A DNA stretch of 64,000 nt from DATJGR01 sp963787045 (GTDB lineage: Bacteria; Pseudomonadota; Gammaproteobacteria; Pseudomonadales; Azotimanducaceae), in NCBI GenBank assembly GCA_963787045.1, contig CAWBBR010000003.1:372001-436000 (forward strand). Direction: 5' to 3'. The translations under genes and the position numbers were made by a program. The notes below the pieces were generated by a model. It was not told where the DNA came from and searched no databases. It saw nothing but the letters and a program-made list of their open reading frames with translations. This document shows, piece by piece, positions 20,625 to 30,262 of this stretch (positions within the stretch are counted from its first letter, which is position 1; each line of letters starts with the position of its first letter).

Positions 20625-21396
20625 ATGGTCGCGTCGAATCTGCAATCCGAAGTCGAGAGTTTTCATCGCGACGGCTATCTCGTCGTGCGTGGTCTGGCGA
20701 GTCAGGCTGAATGCACGGCGTTGCGTTCGCTCGCCTCCGAAATGCTCGAGCCGCTGCAGGGACCGGTCGAGTTCGAGGCGGACGTCGGCTATCCCGGAGC
20801 GCCCAAATCCAAACTCGATACCGGCGGTTCGACGCCGCGGCGCCTGTTGCATGCGTACTCCCGCGATCCGTTGTTACGCGCGTGGGCGTGCGACCCTGCG
20901 CGTCGGCCAGCGGCTGCAGGCGTTCTTCGGCGGCCGCGCACCGTTCGTGTCGCAGAGCCATCACAACTGCATCATGACGAAGCACCCCGGCTTTTCGAGC
21001 CTCACGTCGTGGCACCAGGACATCCGCTACTGGTCCTTTCAGCGTCCGGATTTGATTTCGACCTGGCTCGCGCTCGGACCCGAACGGAAGGCCAACGGCG
21101 CCTTGTTGGTCATTCCGGCGAGCCATCGATTGCAGGTCGACGCGCTGCGCTACGACCAGGCACTCTTCCTGCGTACGGATCTGCCTGAGAACCAGGCGCT
21201 CATCCAGCACGCGAAGATGATCGAACTCGACCCCGGCGACATGCTGTTCTTCCACTGCCGCCTGTTCCACGCGGCCGGGCGCAACGAAACCGACGCGCTG
21301 AAGTGCTCGCTGGTGTTCAGCTATCACGATGAATTCAATCGAGCGAACCCCGGCACGCGGTCGGCGGTCTATCCGTCGATTCCGTTGCCGGTGTGA
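20625..21396 (+). CDS. Phytanoyl-CoA dioxygenase family protein (one apparent frameshift)
   Basis: A 256-residue (restored) Fe(II)/2-oxoglutarate oxygenase of the PhyH family. The N-terminus VESFHRDGYLVVRGL is typical. In the second frame the metal motif HxD is seen in SWHQDIRYW, and the distal His in FHCRLFHAAGRN. The frame changes near 20890 (apparent +1). The family hydroxylates diverse small molecules or lipids; no substrate can be assigned. The Smr gene starts 8 bp after its stop, and the MFS gene is 38 bp upstream, so it may belong to the same unit. Confidence 0.82.
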
Positions 21397-21404
21397 GGCG
21401 CGAG

Positions 21405-21989
21405 ATGGACGACGATGACGAGGTGTTTCGAGCGGCGATGACCGACGTCGCGCGACTGAACGTGGCGCCGAAGCCAACCAAACCGCGCGCCGAACCGACG
21501 TTGAGCCAGCGCGCGCGTCGCGAGCAGGCGGCGTGCGAGCGCAGCGCCGCGGTAGACCCCAACTACCTGACGCTGGGGGAGGTCAAACAACTCGCACCGC
21601 ACGAGCTCGTCAGCTGGAAAAAAGATGGCGTGCAGGAAGGCGTGTTCAAAAAGTTGCGACTCGGCCAATACCCGCTGGAAGGACGGCTCGACCTGCACCG
21701 CAAGACGGTGAAGGAAGCGCGCGAAGCGCTGTTCGAGTTCACACGCATGGCCGTTGCGAAGGGTTGGCGCTGCGTGCTGGTCAATCACGGCCGCGGCGAA
21801 CGCAGTCCGACCCCGGCGCGGATCAAGAGCTATGCGATCGCGTGGCTCGCGCAGATGCCGGAAGTGTTGGCGTATCACCACCCTGAACGCCGTCACGGCG
21901 GTGCCGGCGCGGTGTACGTGCTGCTACGGAAGTCGGCGGCGAAACGCGAAGAAAACCGCGAGCGTCACGGCCAGAAAAGTTCCGATTGA
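21405..21989 (+). CDS. Smr/MutS2 domain protein (SmrA-like)
   Basis: A 194-residue protein with an acidic N-terminal segment and a C-terminal Smr domain: LDLHRKTVKEAREALFEF, then the conserved VNHGRGERSPTPARIK and a final RHGGAGAVYVLLRK. Stand-alone Smr proteins of this type nick or bind branched nucleic acids. The ATG at 21405 is preferred to the GTG at 21393 because a GAGG site precedes it. It follows the PhyH gene by 8 bp. Confidence 0.88.
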   Translation: MDDDDEVFRAAMTDVARLNVAPKPTKPRAEPTLSQRARREQAACERSAAVDPNYLTLGEVKQLAPHELVSWKKDGVQEGVFKKLRLGQYPLEGRLDLHRKTVKEAREALFEFTRMAVAKGWRCVLVNHGRGERSPTPARIKSYAIAWLAQMPEVLAYHHPERRHGGAGAVYVLLRKSAAKREENRERHGQKSSD

Positions 21990-22000
21990 GCGGATTTTCC

Positions 22001-22321
22001 TCAGCGACAGCGATAGACGGTGAACGTCAGCGTGCCACCCGATGACGGCGGGCCGGCCTGAACGATCGTGTCGCCACCGATCTGCGCCGCGCGGTTGCGC
22101 GCAAGCGTGACCTGTTCTTCGCGCATCACGCCTGCGTTGCGTGGAATTCCGGCGGCGGTCGCCTGAGTGCTGGCGACGGCGGTGCCGACTTCCTGACACG
22201 CACCGACGTCGGCGGCGGTCGCTTCGCGAACCTGCTCGCCACCGGGCGTGGTCTTTACCCACGAGCAACCGGCGACAGCGAACGCCGCTGACACGACCAC
22301 GAAGGCGAGGGTACGTCTCAT
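22001..22321 (-). CDS. DUF4156-type lipoprotein
   Basis: A 106-residue lipoprotein with signal MRRTLAFVVVSAAFAVAGC; the Cys near residue 19 is the lipidation site. The body has TTPGGEQVR near the start and a final FTVYRCR, with a conserved Cys pair pattern (VGACQEVG and YRC), as in the DUF4156 family. Role unknown. Its ATG overlaps the acyl-CoA dehydrogenase stop as TGATG. That pairing is probably simple compaction. Confidence 0.8.
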   Translation of the reverse strand: MRRTLAFVVVSAAFAVAGCSWVKTTPGGEQVREATAADVGACQEVGTAVASTQATAAGIPRNAGVMREEQVTLARNRAAQIGGDTIVQAGPPSSGGTLTFTVYRCR

Positions 22322-23445
22322 CACAAAACTCCTTTCTCGAGGTCGAGGCTGCCGCGCGCGAGGTTGAGACGCAGCACGTCGCTCGCGCCTTCGGCGAGCC
22401 GCAACGAACGCACTTCGCGATACAGCTGCTCCAGCGGGTGACCGACCGTGAGCGCTTTGCCGCCGACCAGTTGAATGGCGCCGTCTACGACGTCGCTCAA
22501 CGTCTCGGTCGCGTACACCTTGCAGGCGATCCCCTCATTGACGATGTTCGCGCCGGATTCGCCGAGGCGCGCCGTTCGATAAAGCATGCTGCGCGCGGCA
22601 AAGGTGCGGATGCGCAGGTCTGCGTAGCGCAGGCGCACACCTTCGCGCGCGCCGAGCGGTTCCCCGGAATGGTGCGGCGCCTTCAGATGCGCAGTGGTGT
22701 ATTCGATCGCCCAACGAGCGAGCCCGACCGCTTCGGCGGCGATCAACAGGCGCGTGTCGCCGATCTGCCGCATCGCCCGTGGCAGCCCTTCGCCCGGCCG
22801 ACCGATGATGTGATCGGCCGGCACCAGGGCGTCGTCGAAGCGGAACGCCGCGTGATGGCTGCCGTCGAGCGACTCGAAACGGCGTTCGAGCACGACGCCC
22901 GGTGCATCGGTATCGATCACCAGCATCGCGCGGCCCTGCCCGGGGATCTCGACGAGCGCGTTCAGGAAGTCCGCGCTGCCGCCACCGGTGACATAGGATT
23001 TCCGGCCGTTCACACGCAGTCCGTCGGCAGCGGGCACGGCGCGCGTGAAATGCGCCGCGTCGTCGGGTTCCGTAAACGCGAAACCCGCGCGTTTCTCGCC
23101 GTTGAGCAACGGCATCAGGTATTGCGAACGCAGCGGTTCGGCGCATCCGGCGAGTACGCCGGGGCCGGGTCCGAATGCGTAGTGAGCGAGCCCGCTGTTG
23201 TATCCCGCGAGCGTGTCGCGCACCACCGTGAGTGCGAGCAGGCCGGCTTCCGCGCCACCGACCGAACGCGGTTGCGTCATCGTGAAGAAGCCGGCCTCGC
23301 GTGCCGCGCGGACGACCTCCGCACGTACTGTCGTTTCCGCCGCACCGGCGGCCATTGCAAGCTTGTTGGGAACGAGGATGTCGCGTGCGAACCGATCGGC
23401 GCGTTCGCGAAGGGCGACGAGTTCACCCGGGATCGACTCCGGCAT
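22321..23445 (-). CDS. Acyl-CoA dehydrogenase family protein
   Basis: A 374-residue FAD-dependent acyl-CoA dehydrogenase. GFAFTEPDDAAHF is the flavin-binding middle region, VNGRKSYVTGGGSADF follows, and the helical C-terminus has AIQLVGGKALTVGHPLEQLYREVRSLRLAEGASDVLRL, which includes the family's final signature. It catalyses alpha,beta-dehydrogenation of an acyl-CoA; chain length is not evident. It is divergent from the inositol-phosphate synthase gene across 189 bp that hold two similar palindromes. Confidence 0.88.
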   Translation of the reverse strand: MPESIPGELVALRERADRFARDILVPNKLAMAAGAAETTVRAEVVRAAREAGFFTMTQPRSVGGAEAGLLALTVVRDTLAGYNSGLAHYAFGPGPGVLAGCAEPLRSQYLMPLLNGEKRAGFAFTEPDDAAHFTRAVPAADGLRVNGRKSYVTGGGSADFLNALVEIPGQGRAMLVIDTDAPGVVLERRFESLDGSHHAAFRFDDALVPADHIIGRPGEGLPRAMRQIGDTRLLIAAEAVGLARWAIEYTTAHLKAPHHSGEPLGAREGVRLRYADLRIRTFAARSMLYRTARLGESGANIVNEGIACKVYATETLSDVVDGAIQLVGGKALTVGHPLEQLYREVRSLRLAEGASDVLRLNLARGSLDLEKGVL

Positions 23446-23490
23446 CAGCGGACCGTTTGCGAAGCAAGTTTGCGAAGGCGGCTACTTTAC

Positions 23491-23505
23491 CATCGAAGTT
23501 CGATG
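23491..23505. promoter_or_regulatory. Perfect palindrome CATCGAAgTTCGATG
   Basis: Seven-base arms around a single G. It lies 45 bp upstream of the acyl-CoA dehydrogenase start codon. A near copy follows 46 bp away at 23537, suggesting operators for one dimeric regulator. Confidence 0.5.
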
Positions 23506-23536
23506 GGGCAGCGCGTTCGGTCGGCGCGCGTTCCGG

Positions 23537-23549
23537 CATCGAAATTCGA
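23537..23549. promoter_or_regulatory. Second palindrome CATCGAAaTTCGA
   Basis: It repeats the sequence of the 23491 site with one central change and a weaker right arm. Centre-to-centre distance is 46 bp. It lies 85 bp before the inositol-phosphate synthase start. Confidence 0.45.
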
Positions 23550-23634
23550 GGCGCGACCAAGTATCCTCGCGCCCTGCGAATGATAGACAACCCGTCTCAC
23601 CGTTAACTCGGGTCGAGCTGTAGGAGAAAAGTGG

Positions 23635-24797
23635 ATGAGCCCCATCAGGGTTGCCGTCGTTGGAGTCGGAAACTGCGCGAGTTCGTTGATCCAGGGCGTC
23701 CACTATTACCGTGACAAAACGCCGGAGAACGCGATCGGCCTGATGCACTGGCGGATCGGCGAATACGGCCCGTCGGATCTCGAAATCGTCGCCGCGTTCG
23801 ACATCGACGCGCGCAAGGTGGGACGCGACGTCAACGAAGCCATCTTCGAATTGCCGAACTGCACGGCAGTGTTCTGCGAAGACCTGCCGCGCAGCGGCGT
23901 GAAGGTGCGCATGGGACGCGTGCTCGACGGCTTTTCGGAGCACCTTCAGGACTATCCGGATCATCAGACGTTCGTGCGCGCGAACGTTCCCGAAGCCGAG
24001 CGGGCGGACATCGTCGCGGCGCTGCGCGCGTCGCGTGCGGAAGTGATGCTGAACTATCTGCCGGTCGGTTCCGAAGATGCGGTGCGCTTCTATGCGGAAT
24101 GCGCACTCGAAGCGGGCGTGGCGCTGGTCAACTGCATGCCGGTGTTCATCGCCAGCGACCCGGCGTGGGCGCAGCGCTTCCGCGAAGCGGGATTGCCGCT
24201 CATCGGCGACGACATCAAGGCGCAGCTCGGCGCCACGATCACGCATCGGATGCTGACCGACCTGTTCCACAAACGCGGCGTCAAACTCGAGCGCACGTAC
24301 CAGCTGAACACCGGCGGCAACACCGATTTCCTGAACATGCTGAATCGATCGCGGTTGCGGTCGAAGAAGACGTCGAAGACCGAAGCGGTGCAGTCCGTTG
24401 CGATGAGCGGCTCGACGACGACAACATCCACATCGGCCCGAGCGACTACGTGCCGTGGCAGAAAGACAACAAGGTCTGCTTCCTGCGCATGGAAGGGAAG
24501 CTGTTCGGCGACGTGGCGATGAATCTCGAACTGCGCCTGTCGGTGGAAGATTCGCCGAACTCCGCCGGCGTTGCCATCGACATGGTGCGCTGCGCGAAAC
24601 TCGCGCTCGAACGCGGCCAGTCGGGCGTGCTCGACGGTCCGGCCGCCTATTTCTGCAAGCATCCGCCTCGGCAGTACACCGACGACCAGGCGCACCAGAT
24701 GACCGAAGCGTTCATCGCCGGCGCGCCGGTCAGCGTCACCGTCGAACGCGAAGCGCGCCTGACGGCCGAAGCCGAGCGCAAACGCCGCCTCGTCTGA
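23635..24797 (+). CDS. Inositol-3-phosphate synthase (one apparent frameshift)
   Basis: A 387-residue (restored) NAD-dependent myo-inositol-1-phosphate synthase of the short actinobacterial/archaeal type. It converts glucose 6-phosphate to inositol phosphate. The Rossmann start VAVVGVGNCASSLIQG, the catalytic region NTGGNTDFLNML and KTSKTEAVQS are in the first frame. HIGPSDYVPWQKDNK and DSPNSAGVAIDMVR are in the second. The change near 24408 is the only single event in this group that reads as a lost base. AGGAG precedes the ATG by about 8 bp. Inositol is unusual in this lineage; phosphatidylinositol or di-inositol phosphate (an osmolyte) are possible products. Confidence 0.85.
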
Positions 24798-24812
24798 GAA
24801 CGTAAACCCGAG

Positions 24813-25784
24813 TCACTTCCGGGCGATCACGACGCATCGTACCGGTGCCGGGTGACCTTCGATCGTGCGCTGCACGTCGAGCGGATCCAGCGCATCCGCG
24901 AGCGATCCGAACGGCATCCACTCCGTGGTGCGTTGCTCGGCCACCGTCGTTGCCGTGATGTCGACCACGCGAATCGATTCGAAGCCGGCCGCGGCGATCC
25001 ACTTTTCCAGCGTAGTACGCGCCGGTATGTGCCAGACGTTGCGCATCCGCGCATAGCGGCCGTCCGGAATCAGCACCTCGGTCGAGCCGTCAGCGACGAT
25101 CAACGTTTCGAGCACCAGTTCCCCACCGGGTCGCAGGTGCGCTTGCAGCGAGCGAAGGTGTTCGGTCGGATCGCGCCGGTGGTAGAGCACGCCCATCGAC
25201 AGCACCGTGTCGAAGGCTTCCTGCGCTGGAACATCTTCCAGCCGCGCCGGCAACAGCGCGTGATCGAACGCCGGTCGCGCGCCAGCCAGATACCTGGCGA
25301 TAGCGAGATACTGCATCGAGTAGACGATCGTCGGGTCGATGCCGATCACGCGCGCGCCCGCTTCGCACATCCGCCAGCCGTAGTAACCGTTGCCGCAACC
25401 GACGTCGAGCACGCGCCGGCCGCCGAGCGCGCTGAGGTGCGGTGCGACGCGGTTCCATTTCCAGTCGCTGCGCCATTCGGTATCGATGTGGATGCCGAAC
25501 AGCGAGAACGGACCCTTGCGCCACGGCTGCAATGCGTGCAGATGACGGTGCAGAGAGTCGCGTGCAGATGCGTCGAGGTCGGCCGCGCGGCCGATGCGAA
25601 TCGTCGCACCCAGATCGACGTCGTCGCTGTGGGCGTCCGGCAGCGCGTCGATCGATTCGAGCCACGCCGCGCTGTCGCCATGAGCGGCGACATTGTGTTC
25701 CAACAACGGCCTGAGGGCGCGCCATTCCGGCAACTCGGCACCGGCGCGCCGCCACGAAGCATCGAGCAGTTCGCGGGCGGTCAC
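24813..25784 (-). CDS. cmoB: tRNA U34 carboxymethyltransferase CmoB
   Basis: A 323-residue SAM-fold enzyme that uses carboxy-SAM to turn 5-hydroxyuridine 34 of tRNA into cmo5U. VLDVGCGNGYYGWRM is the cofactor loop, WRKGPFSLFGIHIDTEWRSD lies before it, and MGVLYHRRDPTEHL is the usual downstream motif. The GTG at 25784 is chosen because it overlaps the cmoA stop (GTGA) and gives exactly the E. coli length; an upstream frame adds 11 residues. It is coupled to cmoA, which makes the carboxy-SAM. Confidence 0.92.
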   Translation of the reverse strand: MTARELLDASWRRAGAELPEWRALRPLLEHNVAAHGDSAAWLESIDALPDAHSDDVDLGATIRIGRAADLDASARDSLHRHLHALQPWRKGPFSLFGIHIDTEWRSDWKWNRVAPHLSALGGRRVLDVGCGNGYYGWRMCEAGARVIGIDPTIVYSMQYLAIARYLAGARPAFDHALLPARLEDVPAQEAFDTVLSMGVLYHRRDPTEHLRSLQAHLRPGGELVLETLIVADGSTEVLIPDGRYARMRNVWHIPARTTLEKWIAAAGFESIRVVDITATTVAEQRTTEWMPFGSLADALDPLDVQRTIEGHPAPVRCVVIARK

Positions 25785-26495
25785 AGCATCGCGACGAACG
25801 ACACCCAGTTCAGGCAACGGAACCAGGCGTGCACGCGACCGAATCCGGCCGCGCGAAATCGTGCTTCGTGGTCTTCGATGCGATCCGGGATCAGCACCTT
25901 CTCCAGCGCCGTCCGTTTCTGGGCGACTTCGAGCGCGCTATAGCCGTTCGCACGTTTGTAGGCGACGTGAGTGTGATCGAAGTAGTTCTGCTGCCAATCG
26001 TCGGCGAAGCGCACTTTCTCGGAGACGATCAGCACGCCGCTCGGGTCGAGTCCTTCTCGGATCCGCGTCAGCAGCGGCAAGCGATCGTCGCTCGGCACGA
26101 ATTGCAGCGTGTAGTTCATCACCACGGCACACGCGTTCTCGATCCGCAACGTCGCGCACGTCCGCCTGCACCCAATCGATGCGCGCTTCATCGCCGTGGA
26201 GCGCTCGCGCGCGATCGAGCATGGCAGCCGAGCTGTCGACCGCGACGATCCGACAATTCGGCGTATCGAGCTGCTGCAGAATCGCCATCGAGGTTGCGCC
26301 GAGCGAACAGCCGAGGTCGTAACATTTTCCGCCGGAACGCGCGTGCCGCGCGGCGATCAAACCGGTGATCGGAATGACGGTTTCATAGCCCGGCACGGAA
26401 CGGCGGATCATGTCCGGAAACGCGGCGGCTACCGATTCATCGAAGACGAAGTCGACGATCTGGCTGCGTGGGCTGCGGAACACCTCGTCACGCAT
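25781..26495 (-). CDS. cmoA: Carboxy-SAM synthase CmoA (one apparent frameshift)
   Basis: A 237-residue (restored) enzyme that makes carboxy-S-adenosylmethionine from SAM and prephenate. The N-terminus FVFDESVAAAFPDMIRRSVP and the cofactor loop KCYDLGCSLGATS are in the first frame. ENACAVVMNYTLQFV and SEKVRFADDWQQN are in the second. The frame changes near 26150: an extra G in GACGTTGCGG. It is divergent from ppk1 with only 29 bp between start codons, so at least one promoter must lie in coding sequence. Confidence 0.9.
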
Positions 26496-26524
26496 CTTTC
26501 ATCTCATGGTCACAGGAAGGCAAC

Positions 26525-28684
26525 ATGATAAGCTCTCCCGCCGTTGACGACCCGCTGAATGCGCGCGCGATGAACGCACCCACCCCGAATCTCGTCAGTC
26601 CCGAGCTGTACATCAACCGCGAGCTGTCGCAGCTCGAATTCAATCGGCGCGTGCTCGAACTGGCCAAAGACGACGATGTGCCGTTGCTGGAGCGTTTGTC
26701 GTTCCTGTGCATCGCAAACGCGAACCTCGATGAATTCTTCGAGATCCGCGTTGCCGGGCTGATTCACCAGCAAGCGTTCGGCGCCGCCCAGCGCGGGCCG
26801 GAGAATCAGTCGCCCGCGGAACAGTTGCGGGCGATCTCGCAGGTGGCGCACGAACTGCTCGACGAACAGTATCGCGTGCTGAACGAGTTGCTTCTGCCGC
26901 GCCTCGATGCGGAAGGCATCCGCTTCATTCCGCGCGACAAGTGGAATCAGAAGCAGTCGCAATGGTTGCGCCACTACTTCACGCACGATCTCGTGCCAAT
27001 CCTCAGCCCGGTGGGACTCGACCCCGCACATCCGTTCCCGAAGGTGTTGAACAAGGGCCTGAGCTTCATGGTGACGCTCGAAGGCAAGGATGCGTTCGGT
27101 CGCGCCAGCGGCAAAGCGGTGGTGCAGGCGCCGCGTTCGCTGCCGCGTCTGGTGCGGTTGCCGGCGTCGGTTGCGCAAGCGCCGTACGACTTCGTGTTCC
27201 TGTCGTCGATCGTGCACGCCAACGTCGGCGATCTGTTCCCCGGTATGAAAGTCACCGGGTGTTATCAATTCAGAGTGACGCGCAACAGCGATCTCTTCGT
27301 CGACGAAGAAGAAGTCGACGATCTGCTGCGCGCGCTCGAAGGCGAACTGCCGACGCGCCGGTTCGGCGACGAAGTCCGTCTCGAAATCACGCACGACGCG
27401 CCGGCGGATATCAGCGCGTCGCTCATGGCCGAGTTCGGTCTCACCGAAAACGACATCTATCTGTGTCGCGGCCCGGTGAATCTGAATCGCCTGTCGGCGC
27501 TGCCCGACCTCGTCGATCGCCCCGATCTCAAGTTTCCGGGGTTCATTCCCGGTCTGCCGGAGCGGCTGAAAGAGAACAAGGATCTCTTCGAAGTGATCCG
27601 TAAGGGCGACGTGCTGCTGCACCATCCGTTTCAGGCGTTCACGCCGGTCGTCGATTTTCTGCGACAGGCCGCGGCCGATCCGGACGTGCTATCGATCCGG
27701 CAGACGCTGTATCGCACCGGGTTCGATTCAACCGTAGCGAAGTCGTTGGTGGATGCAGCGAACGCCGGCAAAGACGTGCTCGTGGTAATCGAGCTGCGCG
27801 CGCGCTTCGACGAACAGGCGAACATCGAACTCGCCAACCAGTTGCAGGCTGCGGGTGCACAGGTCGTGTACGGCGTGGTGCGGCACAAGACGCACGCGAA
27901 GATGAGCATGGTGATCCGGCGCGAAGGCCGCGTATTGCGCCGCTACGTGCACCTCGGCACCGGCAACTACCACGCGCGGACGGCGCGCGTGTACACCGAC
28001 TACGGACTCTTCACGTGCGACAAGAGCATCGGCGAAGACGTTCAGAAGGTCTTCCAGCAGTTGACGGCGATGGGGCGTCCGGGCCGCCTCAAGAAGTTGC
28101 TGCAGTCACCGTTCACGCTGCATCGATCGGTGCTCGACCTGATCGCGCACGAAGCCGATCAGGCGTCGAAAGGTCAGCGCGCGCGCGTAATGGCGAAGAT
28201 GAATGCGCTGATCGATCCACAGGTGATTCAGGCGTTGTATCGGGCGTCGCAGGCCGGCGTGAAGATCGATCTGATCGTGCGCGGCATGTGCGCGTTGCGG
28301 CCGGGTGTGCCCGGTGTTTCGGACAACATCCAGGTGCGGTCGATCGTCGGCCGGTTCCTCGAACACGCGCGCGTGTACTACTTCGAGAACGGCGGCGATC
28401 CGAAGGTGTTTCTGTCGAGCGCCGACTGGATGGAGCGCAACTTCTTCAGCCGCGTCGAAACGGCGTTTCCGATCGAAGACACGCTGATGGCGAGGCGCGT
28501 GATCGGCGAGACGTTCGAGTTGTACAACGCCGACAACTGCAATGCGTGGGTGCTGCAGTCCGACGGTCGGTACAAACGGCTGCGTTCGGGGGCGGGACGT
28601 CGCCGCAGCGCGCAGGACGCGTTGCTGCAGTCGATGGCCGAGGTCAGCGGTCTTCCGGCGTCGCGCAGTCCGATTCCCGACTAG
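26525..28684 (+). CDS. ppk1: Polyphosphate kinase 1
   Basis: A 719-residue PPK1 that makes polyphosphate from ATP. The N-terminal domain starts YINRELSQLEFNRRVLELA, the head domain has GCYQFRVTRNSDLFVDEEEV, and the phospholipase D-like catalytic half has RHKTHAKMSMVIRREG, where the His is the phosphorylated residue, and later YFENGGDPKVFLSSADWM. ATG at 26525 follows AGGAAGG. The enzyme is usually membrane-associated. It ends on a CTAG shared with the stop of ppx from the other strand. Confidence 0.95.
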   Translation: MISSPAVDDPLNARAMNAPTPNLVSPELYINRELSQLEFNRRVLELAKDDDVPLLERLSFLCIANANLDEFFEIRVAGLIHQQAFGAAQRGPENQSPAEQLRAISQVAHELLDEQYRVLNELLLPRLDAEGIRFIPRDKWNQKQSQWLRHYFTHDLVPILSPVGLDPAHPFPKVLNKGLSFMVTLEGKDAFGRASGKAVVQAPRSLPRLVRLPASVAQAPYDFVFLSSIVHANVGDLFPGMKVTGCYQFRVTRNSDLFVDEEEVDDLLRALEGELPTRRFGDEVRLEITHDAPADISASLMAEFGLTENDIYLCRGPVNLNRLSALPDLVDRPDLKFPGFIPGLPERLKENKDLFEVIRKGDVLLHHPFQAFTPVVDFLRQAAADPDVLSIRQTLYRTGFDSTVAKSLVDAANAGKDVLVVIELRARFDEQANIELANQLQAAGAQVVYGVVRHKTHAKMSMVIRREGRVLRRYVHLGTGNYHARTARVYTDYGLFTCDKSIGEDVQKVFQQLTAMGRPGRLKKLLQSPFTLHRSVLDLIAHEADQASKGQRARVMAKMNALIDPQVIQALYRASQAGVKIDLIVRGMCALRPGVPGVSDNIQVRSIVGRFLEHARVYYFENGGDPKVFLSSADWMERNFFSRVETAFPIEDTLMARRVIGETFELYNADNCNAWVLQSDGRYKRLRSGAGRRRSAQDALLQSMAEVSGLPASRSPIPD

Positions 28685-30201
28685 CTCGCGATCTCCAGAC
28701 GCAGCGGCACCACCTGCAGGAAATCCGATTCCTGTTCGAGATCGAGCCGCGTCAACGGATGCGCGTTCAACCACTCCGGCGGGATCGATACCTTCAACCG
28801 GTTGCCGTCGGCTTGTAACGTGATGCGCGGCAACGGTTCGCCGATGCGGTTGCGTCGGAGCACCACCGCCAGGCGCAGCAGCACGGCGAGACGCATCAGC
28901 GTTGCGCGCTCGTCGTCGTCGACGCGATCGAATTCGAGCACCGGGAATTTTCGGCGGTGCGCGCGCACGAGCAACGCGAGCCGCAACTTGTCGGTCTGCG
29001 AAAAACCGGCGAGGTCCATGTACTGCAACAGATAGTGCCCGTGCTTGTGGTACTGGCTGTGCGAAACGTCCATGCCGATTTCGTGCAGCATCGCGCCCCA
29101 ACGCAGCAACCGCTCGTTCTCCTCGTCGCCGAGATTCCACGCGGCGGCAACCTGAACCAGCAGCGTCTGCGCGGTCTCGGCGACTTTCTGCGCGTGCGCC
29201 TCGTCGACGTGATAGCGGCGCGCGAGATCGGAAACGCTGTGCTCGCGCACGTCTTCATGGCGAACGCGTCCGATCAGTTCCTGCAACAGACCTTCGCGCA
29301 ATGCACCGCTCGATACCGTCAGGCGCTCGATTCCGAGGCCCTCGAAGATGGCGCGCAGGATCGCGACGCCGCCCGGGAATACCGGTGTGCGCTCGTTCGG
29401 AAGATTCTCGAGCGACACTTGATCGATGCGCTTGGCGGCGATCAGCGCCTTAGTGATATCGGTGAGCGCCGCCGGCGTCAGTCCATCCACAGCGCCGCGT
29501 TGCATGGCGACGTCGTTGATCGCATTGATGGTGCCGGACGTACCGATCACCGTGTCCCAGCCGCGGCGGCGATACAGCGCCTCGACCGGTTCCAGTTCCT
29601 GGCGCGCCGCGAGTTCCGCCGCGCTGAAGCGCCCGGCCTTCAGTTCGCCGTCGTCGAAGTAGCGCTCCGACATCGACACGCAACCCATGTAGAGGCTGTC
29701 CATCAGTTCGGGCTCGTAGCCGCGGCCGAGAATCAACTCGGTACTGCCGCCGCCGATGTCGATCACGAGGCGGCGATCGGCCGCCGGCCCCATTGCATGG
29801 CAGACACCCTTGTAGATCAGTCGCGCTTCTTCGCGCCCGGAAATGATTTCGATCGGATGGCCGATCACCGCTTCGGCGCGCGAGATGAATTCCCAGCCGT
29901 TGCGCGCTTTTCGCAGCGTATTCGTGCCCACCACACGGACGCTGTCGGACTTCAGATGACGCAACCGTTGGCCGAAGCGCGACAGACATTCGATGCCACG
30001 ATCCATCGCCTGCCGTGACAACGTGTCGTTGGCATCGAGACCCGCGGCGAGTCGCACCATCTCCTTCAGCCGATCGACAACGTGAATTCGGCCGTTGTGC
30101 TGCTGAGCGACGATGAGGTGAAAACTGTTCGATCCGAGATCGAGAGCGGCGAGCTGAGTATCGGGTTCCGGAGCTGAGGCGGTGGTGAGAGTTTCTGCCA
30201 T
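28681..30201 (-). CDS. ppx: Exopolyphosphatase
   Basis: A 506-residue Ppx/GppA phosphatase that removes terminal phosphate from polyphosphate. The ASKHA phosphate motifs are ALDLGSNSFHL near residue 19 and VIDIGGGSTELIL near 145. The C-terminal helical HD-like domain contains MLHEIGMDVSHSQYHKHG. The length is close to E. coli PPX (513), so PPX rather than GppA is likely, although GppA-type pppGpp hydrolysis is possible. The frame is open to 30360, but ATG at 30201 matches the family start. It is convergent with ppk1; the two enzymes oppose each other. Confidence 0.92.
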   Translation of the reverse strand: MAETLTTASAPEPDTQLAALDLGSNSFHLIVAQQHNGRIHVVDRLKEMVRLAAGLDANDTLSRQAMDRGIECLSRFGQRLRHLKSDSVRVVGTNTLRKARNGWEFISRAEAVIGHPIEIISGREEARLIYKGVCHAMGPAADRRLVIDIGGGSTELILGRGYEPELMDSLYMGCVSMSERYFDDGELKAGRFSAAELAARQELEPVEALYRRRGWDTVIGTSGTINAINDVAMQRGAVDGLTPAALTDITKALIAAKRIDQVSLENLPNERTPVFPGGVAILRAIFEGLGIERLTVSSGALREGLLQELIGRVRHEDVREHSVSDLARRYHVDEAHAQKVAETAQTLLVQVAAAWNLGDEENERLLRWGAMLHEIGMDVSHSQYHKHGHYLLQYMDLAGFSQTDKLRLALLVRAHRRKFPVLEFDRVDDDERATLMRLAVLLRLAVVLRRNRIGEPLPRITLQADGNRLKVSIPPEWLNAHPLTRLDLEQESDFLQVVPLRLEIAS

Positions 30202-30262
30202 GCTTGGCCGCCGACGAAAGCGCAATTGTAGCGACTCGGCGGCGACAAGGAAGCGCGCTCGA

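Noticed and set aside
28957..30018. Plus-strand frame of 353 codons opposite ppx
   Set aside because: Shadow of a very clear Ppx/GppA protein; no ribosome site or family likeness.
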